DNA from: Carpediemonas membranifera
Taxonomy: Eukaryota; Fornicata
Assembly (NCBI GenBank): GCA_019828565.1
Contig: JAHDYR010000012.1
Location: 744,001-808,000 of the forward strand
DNA length: 64,000 nucleotides
Direction: 5' to 3'
Shown here: in pieces, positions 57,044 through 64,000 of the stretch
Position numbering within the stretch: the first letter of the stretch is position 1
Layout of the letters: the number at the start of each line of letters is the position of its first letter
The notes under the pieces: generated by a model
The model's input: only the letters and a program-made list of their open reading frames with translations
Database searches by the model: none
Told to the model about the DNA's origin: nothing
Program-made: the position numbers and the translations under genes

Positions 57044-59023
57044 ATGGCTCGGTTATCTGAGCGTAAAGCGAGCCCTCCGCGTTTAACACCGGCGCAGAGG
57101 AAGCGCGCGCAGTTGAAAGCTGCGCGGGAACGCTCTGGCGTTCGCGTTGTTACGTTCCTCAACCCGAAAACGCGCAATTCATCTGACGATACCGATGTGC
57201 GCCGCTCTTTTCAGATGTCGCTCGATGATCCAAAGAACCTCATCATGGAATTGGAGCACGCCGATCGTGCCAAGAACGGAGAGATGACCGGGAAGGTCTC
57301 GAGGACCACCTTCTCACGCCTGATCAGAGAGAAGGCCCATATGGGCCTGGACACGCTCAGCATGGACAAGCTCATGGAGGCGCTGACGGGCACCAAGCAG
57401 GAGCATTTCACCGGGGACGCCGAGCAGTGCGTCGACTACGAGAAGGTGATGAAGAAGTACGCCCTCCCGCCCGCCACGAAGCCCCACCCCATCGGCGAGG
57501 CCATCCACGAGAAGCTGTCGCAGCGCTACCACGACGTGCACGCGATGTTCCGCTTCTTCGACGCACAGGGCACTGCGGCCATCCACCGGCAGGACCTTGC
57601 TAGGTACGTCCGGGAGATCGACCCCCACATGCCCCAGGCCAGCGTCGACGCCTTCTTCGACGACGTCGCCCGCGGCCAGGAGACGATCGACATCAACCAG
57701 TTCGCCCGCGGCCTCGTGGGGCAGCCCGCCACTGTGCCTGATGCCCCGCCGCCCCCGGCCACGCCCCGCAGACGCCCCGGGGCCGTCGTTTCTGCCTTCA
57801 GGAACGCCGAGGTGGACGCAGACATCCACCAGGAGAACTCAGACGCGGCCAAGGACTTCGCGGCCCGGTGCTACGCCCACACGCCGGCCCTGCCGCCGCC
57901 CGACCCCCTCCCCGCGGACCTCCAGGCCGCTGCCTTCCTGCTGGCTGACCGCATCGAGCAGCGCGGCAGTGTCGCCAGCCTGCTGTCGTCGATCGAGGGC
58001 CTCGAGCGGGTCTCGTTCGAGAAGGAGCTGCACCGCATCGGCGTCGACCCCCTCACGGCAGGCGCCCTGGCCGAGAACTGCTGCACGCCCAGCGGGCTCA
58101 TCTCCCCCTACCTCGTCGCCCAGGTCGCCCGGACAGCCGTCCCACTGCAGGCGAAGGCCGCCGAGCAGCAGCGCCTGCACCACCAGCCCGCGACCCCCCG
58201 CACCCCCCGCCACGTACAGCCCGCCGCGGACCTGCCCCAGCTGATGGAGGACGCGGGGCTGACGCGCCGAACCCTGGCATACGCCCTCTCGGAGCTGCCC
58301 GACCGACCGGCCGCCCACACCGTCGAGACGGCCATGCGGGCCATGGCGGGGAAGACCAAGCTCGCCCGCGAGCTGTGCGACGCCGCCCTCGACCCCCGCG
58401 GCCTGGAGCAGACGCTTGGGCTGCCCTCCGTGTCGACGCCGTCGTACGGCGATCTCGACCCCCGCCACGCTAAGCTGCGGGAGATACGAGGCTGCGGCAT
58501 CCTGACCCCAGCCCCACGGCCCGCCCCCAAGGAGGCCAACATGACGCAGGACTCCCGCAGGTTCGCCGAGAACCTCTTCTCGGAGGGCGTTGAGCTCCCC
58601 GCCCGCCCCAAGTCCGCGCCGCGCCTGCGGGTGAACAACGGCACGATGCGGGACATCATTCAGGCTACGGGCACCCCAGACCAGCCCCGCCGCATGAGGG
58701 GCGCCACCGGCACGCACCACTGCAACTCGGACCACCTGAAGTTCCGGAAAAACGCCGTCGTCGGCGGCCGCACGTGGGAAACCACCCGCGCGAACCGCAC
58801 CCCCACCGGTAACCTGGTCCTGGGCGCTGTGGTCCCGTCGAGCCCCATGGAGAAGCCCCGCGGCAAGGTGCACATCACCCCCGCCAAGTCCGAGAACGAC
58901 GGTAGCGCCCGCCTTTTCAGCGTGTCCGCCTTCTCGACGGGCCACAACCCGGTGCGGATGTCCCTACCGGGCACCCCCAACACGGGGCGCTGGGCGCAGA
59001 GCCTGGAGGGGTGCTTTGACTGA
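57044..59023 (+). CDS. EF-hand-like protein, function unknown
   Basis: 659 residues from ATG 57044. The basic N-terminus is followed by paired helix-loop-helix units; the clearest loop, DAQGTAAIHRQD near residue 172, has an acidic residue at positions 1 and 12 but lacks several Ca2+ ligands, so Ca2+ binding is uncertain. A Pro-rich linker near 230-245 leads to helical repeats, then a C-terminal third rich in Arg, Pro and Thr without a clear fold. No transmembrane span. Possibly cytoskeletal or flagellar, as many protist EF-hand proteins of this kind are; this is a guess. Confidence 0.7.
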   Translation: MARLSERKASPPRLTPAQRKRAQLKAARERSGVRVVTFLNPKTRNSSDDTDVRRSFQMSLDDPKNLIMELEHADRAKNGEMTGKVSRTTFSRLIREKAHMGLDTLSMDKLMEALTGTKQEHFTGDAEQCVDYEKVMKKYALPPATKPHPIGEAIHEKLSQRYHDVHAMFRFFDAQGTAAIHRQDLARYVREIDPHMPQASVDAFFDDVARGQETIDINQFARGLVGQPATVPDAPPPPATPRRRPGAVVSAFRNAEVDADIHQENSDAAKDFAARCYAHTPALPPPDPLPADLQAAAFLLADRIEQRGSVASLLSSIEGLERVSFEKELHRIGVDPLTAGALAENCCTPSGLISPYLVAQVARTAVPLQAKAAEQQRLHHQPATPRTPRHVQPAADLPQLMEDAGLTRRTLAYALSELPDRPAAHTVETAMRAMAGKTKLARELCDAALDPRGLEQTLGLPSVSTPSYGDLDPRHAKLREIRGCGILTPAPRPAPKEANMTQDSRRFAENLFSEGVELPARPKSAPRLRVNNGTMRDIIQATGTPDQPRRMRGATGTHHCNSDHLKFRKNAVVGGRTWETTRANRTPTGNLVLGAVVPSSPMEKPRGKVHITPAKSENDGSARLFSVSAFSTGHNPVRMSLPGTPNTGRWAQSLEGCFD

Positions 59024-59108
59024 TAAACGGATGAAGTTTGGCGTGGTGAATACGAGAGCTGTAATGAAATGACACGACGCTGCGATCCCGCCATGAAGAA
59101 GCACAATT

Positions 59109-59657
59109 ATGTTGTTTAAGCCCATACTAACAAAGAGTGACCGCGAGCGTCGCCTTGTCTTTCTCATCGGGGAGGTCTCTCGTCGCAGCGGCAATGTGAG
59201 GGTTCTTACACACATGCGGGAGGCATACCGCATCGAGTTTGATAAGGCGAGGCTAACGTGGACTGAAATAAGCGCCCTGAAGGCCCGGAGGCCAGACGAT
59301 TGCGGCCACCGCACGTTGGACGACGTCATCGACGACATTGCTGCCCTGCGCCTCCGCTCGGACGAGGCCCATGTCCATATGGTCATGGCGTGCGGCTGGC
59401 TGTCCGGCAGGGCCAGCGTACGCCTCTACCCCCCCGCAGCCCCCCTCGACCTGGGGCCCCCGGCGGGGGCACTGCTCGTGACCCCCGTGCCCCCGGTGGC
59501 ATGGCTGTCGCAACAGACGACACAGCGGCTTGTCCGGCAGACGTTCGGCAAGGGCGTCACGGCATACACCTTCCTGTTCCGGCGGCTGTGGGCCGACCAC
59601 GGGCCACCGACGGTGCGGGAGGAGGTGGCCGGCCCGGCGGACGAGGGCTGCACATAA
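59109..59657 (+). CDS. Hypothetical protein
   Basis: 182 residues from ATG 59109. The N-terminal 90 residues are helical and charged (EVSRRSGNVRVLTHMREAYR); the middle is Pro/Ala/Gly-rich. No family is recognised. It is convergent with the next gene, leaving only 16 bp between stops. Confidence 0.55.
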   Translation: MLFKPILTKSDRERRLVFLIGEVSRRSGNVRVLTHMREAYRIEFDKARLTWTEISALKARRPDDCGHRTLDDVIDDIAALRLRSDEAHVHMVMACGWLSGRASVRLYPPAAPLDLGPPAGALLVTPVPPVAWLSQQTTQRLVRQTFGKGVTAYTFLFRRLWADHGPPTVREEVAGPADEGCT

Positions 59658-59673
59658 AGACTAAGCAACCCGT

Positions 59674-60996
59674 TTACTGCTCCATGTCGAACCCGGTGTT
59701 ACCGCCCAGCATGACGTATATCGTCATGATTAGGAATACGGCCACCACGACGAAAGCACCGTTCCTCAGAGCCTCGCCCAGCACCGCCATGCCGCCCGCC
59801 CGCTTCAGCTCGGTCCGGAAGTGGTCCAGGTCTGTGGTCGCGAGCTCGTCGAGGCTGCCGATGAGGGCGGCCCGGACGCCGGCCTTGACCTTGTGGGGGA
59901 GGGCCGGGAACCGCTGCCCGACGTCCAGCAGCAGCGACGTCGCCGCGGGGACGTCCTCGGACCAGACGGAGCAGTCGAACCGCCCCATCCCCGCGAGGGT
60001 GCGGACGACGACCTGCGTCACGGTGGCGGTGCGGGTCAGGGCGGGTGCCACAGCAAGGGCGGCCTGGGCGTCGATGTCGACCATGGTCGTCAGGGCGTCG
60101 AACTGGAAGGACTCGGGGCGGGTCGGGAGGACGGACGCCAGCAGGGGCCGGACGGCGCGGAGGTCCTCGGGGGAGCAGAGGCTAAGCGCCTCCAGGGCCA
60201 GGGCGGCGAACTGCTCTCCGCTGGGAGCCAGCAGACGCGTCATCAGCACACGCACGGCGGCCCTGGCGCTGACGAGGGAGGCGAGCCAAGCGACGTGGCG
60301 GATGTCAGAGCCGATGCCAGAGAGCAGCGAGACGCAGTCATCGTCGGGCACAAGCGGCATCACACTCTCCAGAAGAAGCATGGCACCAACCCGCGGGGAC
60401 CTCGTCTCAAGGGCCATCATAGCGCCTGCCAGGGCGGCCCGGGCGGCGTCGACAACCGCGGTGGTGGGGGCGGCGGACAGGTTGGCCGTGACGGCGTCAT
60501 CGACGGCTTCCATACCGTGGAAGAGGCTGTAGCCCTTCAGAGCGGCAAGCGTGGGCGGGGGCATCTTGGGCAGGCGGTACGGGGCGAGTCTTGTCACGAG
60601 GTCGTCCATGATCATCCGCACCCGCTGGCCGTGTGCGTCCCGGTACTTCCGCTGCATGTCCCGGTACGAGCGAGCCAGCTCTTCGCCGTTGATGTCGTCT
60701 GCGGCGGCGCTGAAGGGGCGCTTCTTCTCAGCCTCTTTGTGATCGACGACCTTGCGCTTCTTCTGCTTGGGTTTCTCCTTAATCGATTCCACAATGGCCT
60801 CAAACGGGTTTTCAGGCTCCATCGGGTCGTCAATAACGTCATCAGTGATCTCAGGCTCCTGGATGGAAGCGAAGCGGCCGCCGTACTTTGATTCGCCGTT
60901 CCCTTCCTTCTTCTTTGCCGCTGAGGACTCCTCAGGGCGTCTGTTTCTTCTCCGCTCAGGGACCTTGATCCAACCGTCCTCACTCACGATAACCAT
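59674..60996 (-). CDS. Tail-anchored helical-repeat protein, possibly TMEM214-like
   Basis: 440 residues from ATG 60996. A charged N-terminus opens with GWIKVPERRRNRR, then an acidic part and a Lys-rich stretch (KEKPKQKKRKVVDHKEAEKKR). The body is alpha-helical and Ala/Leu-rich, and the C-terminus carries one hydrophobic span (FVVVAVFLIMTIYVMLGG) leaving about 8 residues, a tail-anchor arrangement. The order basic start, helical body, C-terminal membrane helix recalls TMEM214 of the ER, but similarity is weak and the assignment is a guess. Confidence 0.6.
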   Translation of the reverse strand: MVIVSEDGWIKVPERRRNRRPEESSAAKKKEGNGESKYGGRFASIQEPEITDDVIDDPMEPENPFEAIVESIKEKPKQKKRKVVDHKEAEKKRPFSAAADDINGEELARSYRDMQRKYRDAHGQRVRMIMDDLVTRLAPYRLPKMPPPTLAALKGYSLFHGMEAVDDAVTANLSAAPTTAVVDAARAALAGAMMALETRSPRVGAMLLLESVMPLVPDDDCVSLLSGIGSDIRHVAWLASLVSARAAVRVLMTRLLAPSGEQFAALALEALSLCSPEDLRAVRPLLASVLPTRPESFQFDALTTMVDIDAQAALAVAPALTRTATVTQVVVRTLAGMGRFDCSVWSEDVPAATSLLLDVGQRFPALPHKVKAGVRAALIGSLDELATTDLDHFRTELKRAGGMAVLGEALRNGAFVVVAVFLIMTIYVMLGGNTGFDMEQ

Positions 60997-61161
60997 TGTC
61001 GAGGCGTTTTCTGTCTGCCGTGCGATACCCCGACATCTCACAAATCGTCAGGGGGCAGCCAGGCGTTCGCATGCATGCAGATGGTCAGTGTAGATGCTCG
61101 TGTCGTTTTCAAATGACGGCCTCATTTCTCGGGTCTTCAGCAACACTTGCAAATAATACTC

Positions 61162-61614
61162 ATGAGCGATAATCTTGGTGACACGGCGCCCCCGCCTGAA
61201 ATTGATATGGTGGAAGTGAATGAGGCCGTTGTGGAGGTCAAAGAGCAGACCCCGGTCCCTGATGCTCTCGAAGAGCCAGCGACGGTGCGCGACAACTCCC
61301 AGGAGCAGCTTGGAGACGCAGAGGTTGCCATCCCCGACATGGTACGCGTAGTGACCTGCGATGGCTTCGAGTTCCTGCTCCCGCGGCACACAGTGCTGTC
61401 GCCAGTGCTGCGGCGGACATTCCAGGTCAACGCTGGCAAGCCGGACGGCGACACGCACCACCTGGAGACAGTGGACGGTGCCACCATGCACTGTCTTGTG
61501 GAGTACTGGTTCTACAAGTTGCGGTACCCGCTGGGCACGACCCGGCCGCAGTTCGACGTCCCCGAGGATCTCGCCCTGCGCCTCATGGCCGCCGCCGACC
61601 TACTCCAGACCTGA
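61162..61614 (+). CDS. ELOC: Elongin C
   Basis: 150 residues from ATG 61162. An acidic N-terminal extension of about 58 residues precedes a Skp1/BTB-fold domain: VRVVTCDGFEFLLPRHTVLS, then VEYWFYKLRYPL, then a C-terminal PEDLALRLMAAADLL, aligned with the conserved S-x-DG-x-EF, YF-x-YK-x-RY and PE-x-AL-x-LLMAA-x-FL blocks of Elongin C. It acts as adaptor in Cullin-2/5 ubiquitin ligases and in Elongin. The N-terminal extension is longer than usual. Confidence 0.85.
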   Translation: MSDNLGDTAPPPEIDMVEVNEAVVEVKEQTPVPDALEEPATVRDNSQEQLGDAEVAIPDMVRVVTCDGFEFLLPRHTVLSPVLRRTFQVNAGKPDGDTHHLETVDGATMHCLVEYWFYKLRYPLGTTRPQFDVPEDLALRLMAAADLLQT

Positions 61615-61648
61615 CTTGAGCCAGACCCATGCTGTACATAAACCGATG

Positions 61649-62239
61649 TTACTTACTTTTACTCCCTCCCAGCCCCAGCTCGGGGCAGGCCCGCCCGACC
61701 CCCGCCACGGATCCGTGGGTCGACAGCAGGGACGCCGCGGTGGTTGGGCCCACGCCGGGGATGACCGACAGCATGCCCTCAGCACCCCTGCCGACGGAGG
61801 CCCGGGCCGGGCGGCTGGACCTGTCACGGGTGTAGGAGGCGACGATGGCAGCGGCCTCGGCAGGCACCCCGACGAAGCGCACATCGGCCACGCCACCCAG
61901 TAGCAGCTCGGCTGCGGTGTCAGGGAGGGCGGTGCTGTCGGTGAGGATGGCGACGACGCGGTCCGCGTCTGGAATTGGCAGTAGCGGGGGGATGGCGAAC
62001 GCCACCGAGCCGCTGCTGAGCTCCAAGCGAAGGCCAGAGGTCGATGACCTCAATTCAATCGGTAAGCTGCTGAGAGCGGCCGCCAGAGAGGGCCAGTGGC
62101 GCTTGATCTCTGGGCCGACGAGCAATACGGGCCCAGCAGAGCAGGAGCTGCCCTCGTCGTCCGAGGAGACCTCAATAACGCTTTCAACGCACTGAGCTGC
62201 CTGGCTTTGCTCGATTCGGGCAACAAGCCGCGTCAGCAT
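61649..62239 (-). CDS. Helix-hairpin-helix protein, XPF/FAAP24-like candidate
   Basis: 196 residues from ATG 62239. The C-terminus has a helix-hairpin-helix, MLSVIPGVGPTTAASLLSTHGS, of the type in ERCC1, XPF, EME1 and FAAP24. The upstream half could be a degenerate nuclease-like alpha/beta domain (VVAILTDSTALP, VADVRFVGVPAEAAAIV), without the ERKxxxD catalytic motif. The length and one visible HhH unit fit FAAP24 or an ERCC1-like partner. Convergent with Elongin C and divergent from the next gene by 150 bp. Confidence 0.6.
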   Translation of the reverse strand: MLTRLVARIEQSQAAQCVESVIEVSSDDEGSSCSAGPVLLVGPEIKRHWPSLAAALSSLPIELRSSTSGLRLELSSGSVAFAIPPLLPIPDADRVVAILTDSTALPDTAAELLLGGVADVRFVGVPAEAAAIVASYTRDRSSRPARASVGRGAEGMLSVIPGVGPTTAASLLSTHGSVAGVGRACPELGLGGSKSK

Positions 62240-62389
62240 TCCATCATGCCGGGACCTACAAAACCCGCAGGCGGCCCTCTGGTGTGGCTGGAGGAGGCAG
62301 CGTCGGGCTGACCAGACACATGCTGAGCCAGCTGTGGGGTGCACTTTTGGGAGGTGTCATTAGACTCAACAATTCTAACGAACAAGAAC

Positions 62390-62842
62390 ATGGAGAGGAC
62401 GCCGCAATTGCTGGATGCTCTTGTGAAGAACGATCTCAAACTCTTTCACACACTCCTACAGAATGCTCAAAGAACCCCAGAAAACCTTTATCTGGTAAAA
62501 CTCGCGAGTGCCCTTGAAACTGGGTTCACAACCACTATAGTCGAGACGATCACATCCTGCTCGTTCTTGCAGTTTCACGAGGCCCTTGGACTGATTCTGC
62601 AGCACGTCCAGGCGTCCGCGCTCGCCAACCTCCGCGTGGCCACCCGATCAATCCCCGTGGAGGCCGCCCCCAGCCTTCTCGCGGTGCCCCCGGACCAGCT
62701 GGAGGCCTACTGCGCGGCCAATGACATGAATGTGTCCGGCGGTGTCATCGACATCCACCACCCGTCGGGCCGCGGGCTGCGGGACCTACCCGGTCTCTCG
62801 TCACTGACCCAGTTCGTCGCCACCGTCGAGAGCGTCGTCTGA
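62390..62842 (+). CDS. CSN8/PSMD8/eIF3k-family protein (PCI-like)
   Basis: 150 residues from ATG 62390. Helical N-terminal half (LLDALVKNDLKLFHTLLQNA), then a winged-helix-like end: SIPVEAAPSLLAVPPDQLEAYCAA followed by a VSGGVIDI strand pair, the layout of small PCI-like subunits. Members serve in the COP9 signalosome (CSN8), proteasome lid (Rpn12) or eIF3 (eIF3k); which one cannot be decided here. Short for the family. Confidence 0.55.
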   Translation: MERTPQLLDALVKNDLKLFHTLLQNAQRTPENLYLVKLASALETGFTTTIVETITSCSFLQFHEALGLILQHVQASALANLRVATRSIPVEAAPSLLAVPPDQLEAYCAANDMNVSGGVIDIHHPSGRGLRDLPGLSSLTQFVATVESVV

Positions 62843-62866
62843 GAGTAAAGCACATAGCCGTCTAGT

Positions 62867-63988
62867 TTAGTACTCCTCGGGCTCGGGGGCCGGCGGGTCC
62901 GGCAGGGGCAGTGTCTCGAGCAGGGCGAACGACTCGTCCTCATCGATCAGCGGGCTCACGCGGCGGGCCTCACCGAGCGCCACCGCACGCACGCGAGCCG
63001 CTAATATTCGCGCAACGTGCTCAGCAATGACGTTGTCGGGCTGGCGCAGGGCGTCGACGTCATCGTCCGTGACGGCCTTTCGCTTCTGCTTCTTAAGTGC
63101 GGCCTTGACGACCTGGCTGGACGCCGCGGCCTTCTTCTTGCGGGCCTCCTTGAGTGCACGGTCCCGCTCCCGCGTGAGCCGCAGGGTCAGCCACACCCGC
63201 TCCCAGTCCCTTAAACTGCGGGTTAGTACGACCTCCTTCGCCTCGAGGGACAGACGATGCCGCCGGTACGTCCGCTGGACAGTGACAACGCACCACCGGA
63301 ACTGTCGGATGGCCGTGTTGATGCCCGCCGTGTGGCGCAGTTCGGCGATGAACTCCACCACAGTCGTTGTCGCCCGGGCCTTGCTCTGGACCCGTCGCCG
63401 GAGCATGTAGCTGAAGATCACCGCCTGTATGGACCCCATTGCCGCCTCCCGCCGAGCCTGTACCGCCCGCAGGATCTTACCGCGCCAGGCGGTCTGGACG
63501 AGGGTCGCGGCCGTGTCTCGCTTGACCTGCTCCAGCCGGGTCGCCCGCACGGACACCAGCAGCGACACAATCGCCTGGTGCCGCGCCAGCATCGCTGTGG
63601 CCAGGCGCCACCGCCCTCTCTGGAGCTGCAGGGCCGTCGACCGCACCGCCAGCCGCTGGAGGGCCGTCATGCCGTTGTCCCTTCGGCCCGACCGCGACAG
63701 CACGAGCTCCCGCCGCATCTGCTCGCGCTCCTTGTTGTGCTTGACGACGAACTCCAACCGGGCGTTGTGGGCCTCGGCGCGCTGCTCGAGCCGGGTCCGG
63801 ACAAGGTCGGGCGTCCGTGCCCCAGCCGCGCGCTTGTTGTCGACTATCATGTTCCGCCGCCCGTACGACCGCACGAACGCCGCGGCCCTCTCGCTTCTCA
63901 CAACGGCGGCCCGGGCCTCGAGCTCCTTGCGGCCCTGGTCGTCCCGGTACTGCGCCATGCGGAGCTGGAGCCGCTTGCTGGTCGTCAT
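62867..63988 (-). CDS. IQ-motif coiled-coil protein, 5' end near window edge
   Basis: 373 residues from ATG 63988; the frame stays open to the window end, so a further upstream start is possible. Arg-rich helical sequence with IQ-like calmodulin-binding repeats (AATLVQTAWRGKILRAVQAR, SIQAVIFSYMLRRRVQ, VTVQRTYRRHRLSL). A KKKAAASSQVVKAALKKQKRK basic patch and an acidic Pro-rich end (LPDPPAPEPEEY) follow. Proteins of this type bind calmodulin on cytoskeleton or flagella; the role here is inferred. Confidence 0.65.
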   Translation of the reverse strand: MTTSKRLQLRMAQYRDDQGRKELEARAAVVRSERAAAFVRSYGRRNMIVDNKRAAGARTPDLVRTRLEQRAEAHNARLEFVVKHNKEREQMRRELVLSRSGRRDNGMTALQRLAVRSTALQLQRGRWRLATAMLARHQAIVSLLVSVRATRLEQVKRDTAATLVQTAWRGKILRAVQARREAAMGSIQAVIFSYMLRRRVQSKARATTTVVEFIAELRHTAGINTAIRQFRWCVVTVQRTYRRHRLSLEAKEVVLTRSLRDWERVWLTLRLTRERDRALKEARKKKAAASSQVVKAALKKQKRKAVTDDDVDALRQPDNVIAEHVARILAARVRAVALGEARRVSPLIDEDESFALLETLPLPDPPAPEPEEY

Positions 63989-64000
63989 GTGCTCGTCGTC

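Noticed and set aside
57839-58945. Minus-strand open frame opposite the EF-hand-like gene
   Set aside because: Gly/Ala/Arg-rich shadow; the plus-strand frame has plausible domains and a good start.

Overview
This window reads as nuclear DNA of a microbial eukaryote with GC-rich, apparently intronless genes and short spacers. The host genes are eukaryotic: a class 3 (diacylglycerol-type) lipase with an N-terminal C2-like region, an SMG1-like PIKK, class I fructose-bisphosphate aldolase, Elongin C, a CSN8/PSMD8/eIF3k-type protein, an IQ-motif protein and an EF-hand-like protein. The species cannot be read from the sequence; a free-living protist is likely.

Layout. 1-4995: minus-strand non-LTR element (LINE-A) encoding OTU, a Maelstrom-like DEDD exonuclease fold, endonuclease and RT; it runs off the left edge. 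5021-7748: 5'-truncated tyrosine-recombinase (YR) retrotransposon, copy B. 7780-7853: tRNA-Val. 8244-15218: divergent host lipase and SMG1 genes. 15723-23680: a Tc1/mariner/IS630-type DNA transposon whose transposase is split by a 6.3-kb LINE-B copy and which also carries a zinc-knuckle gene. 23729-23801: tRNA-Ala. 23844-27947: YR copy C with a solo LTR. 27948-29180: copy of the aldolase 5' region. 29181-35990: inverted second LINE-B copy with a piece of its transposase flank. 35991-38794: truncated YR element of a second family (H). 38823-55069: YR copy D, broken by two Ty3/gypsy chromoviruses, F (41168-49388, itself holding a 5'-truncated LINE-B copy and an antisense gene) and E (50331-54369). 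55070-63988: aldolase, then a compact host gene cluster.

The most notable points are: (i) two YR copies end 31-42 bp downstream of tRNA genes; (ii) both LINE families carry the same Maelstrom-like domain; (iii) all three LINE-B copies lack RT and share one 5' breakpoint that looks like a splice or deletion junction; (iv) the mariner-type element has a second, CCHC-knuckle gene; (v) both Ty3/gypsy elements have a perfect 10-bp palindrome where a tRNA primer site is expected; (vi) element F holds a long antisense gene of unknown function. Most frameshifts in the window are single-base changes in G/C runs, so many 'broken' genes may reflect consensus errors rather than decay.
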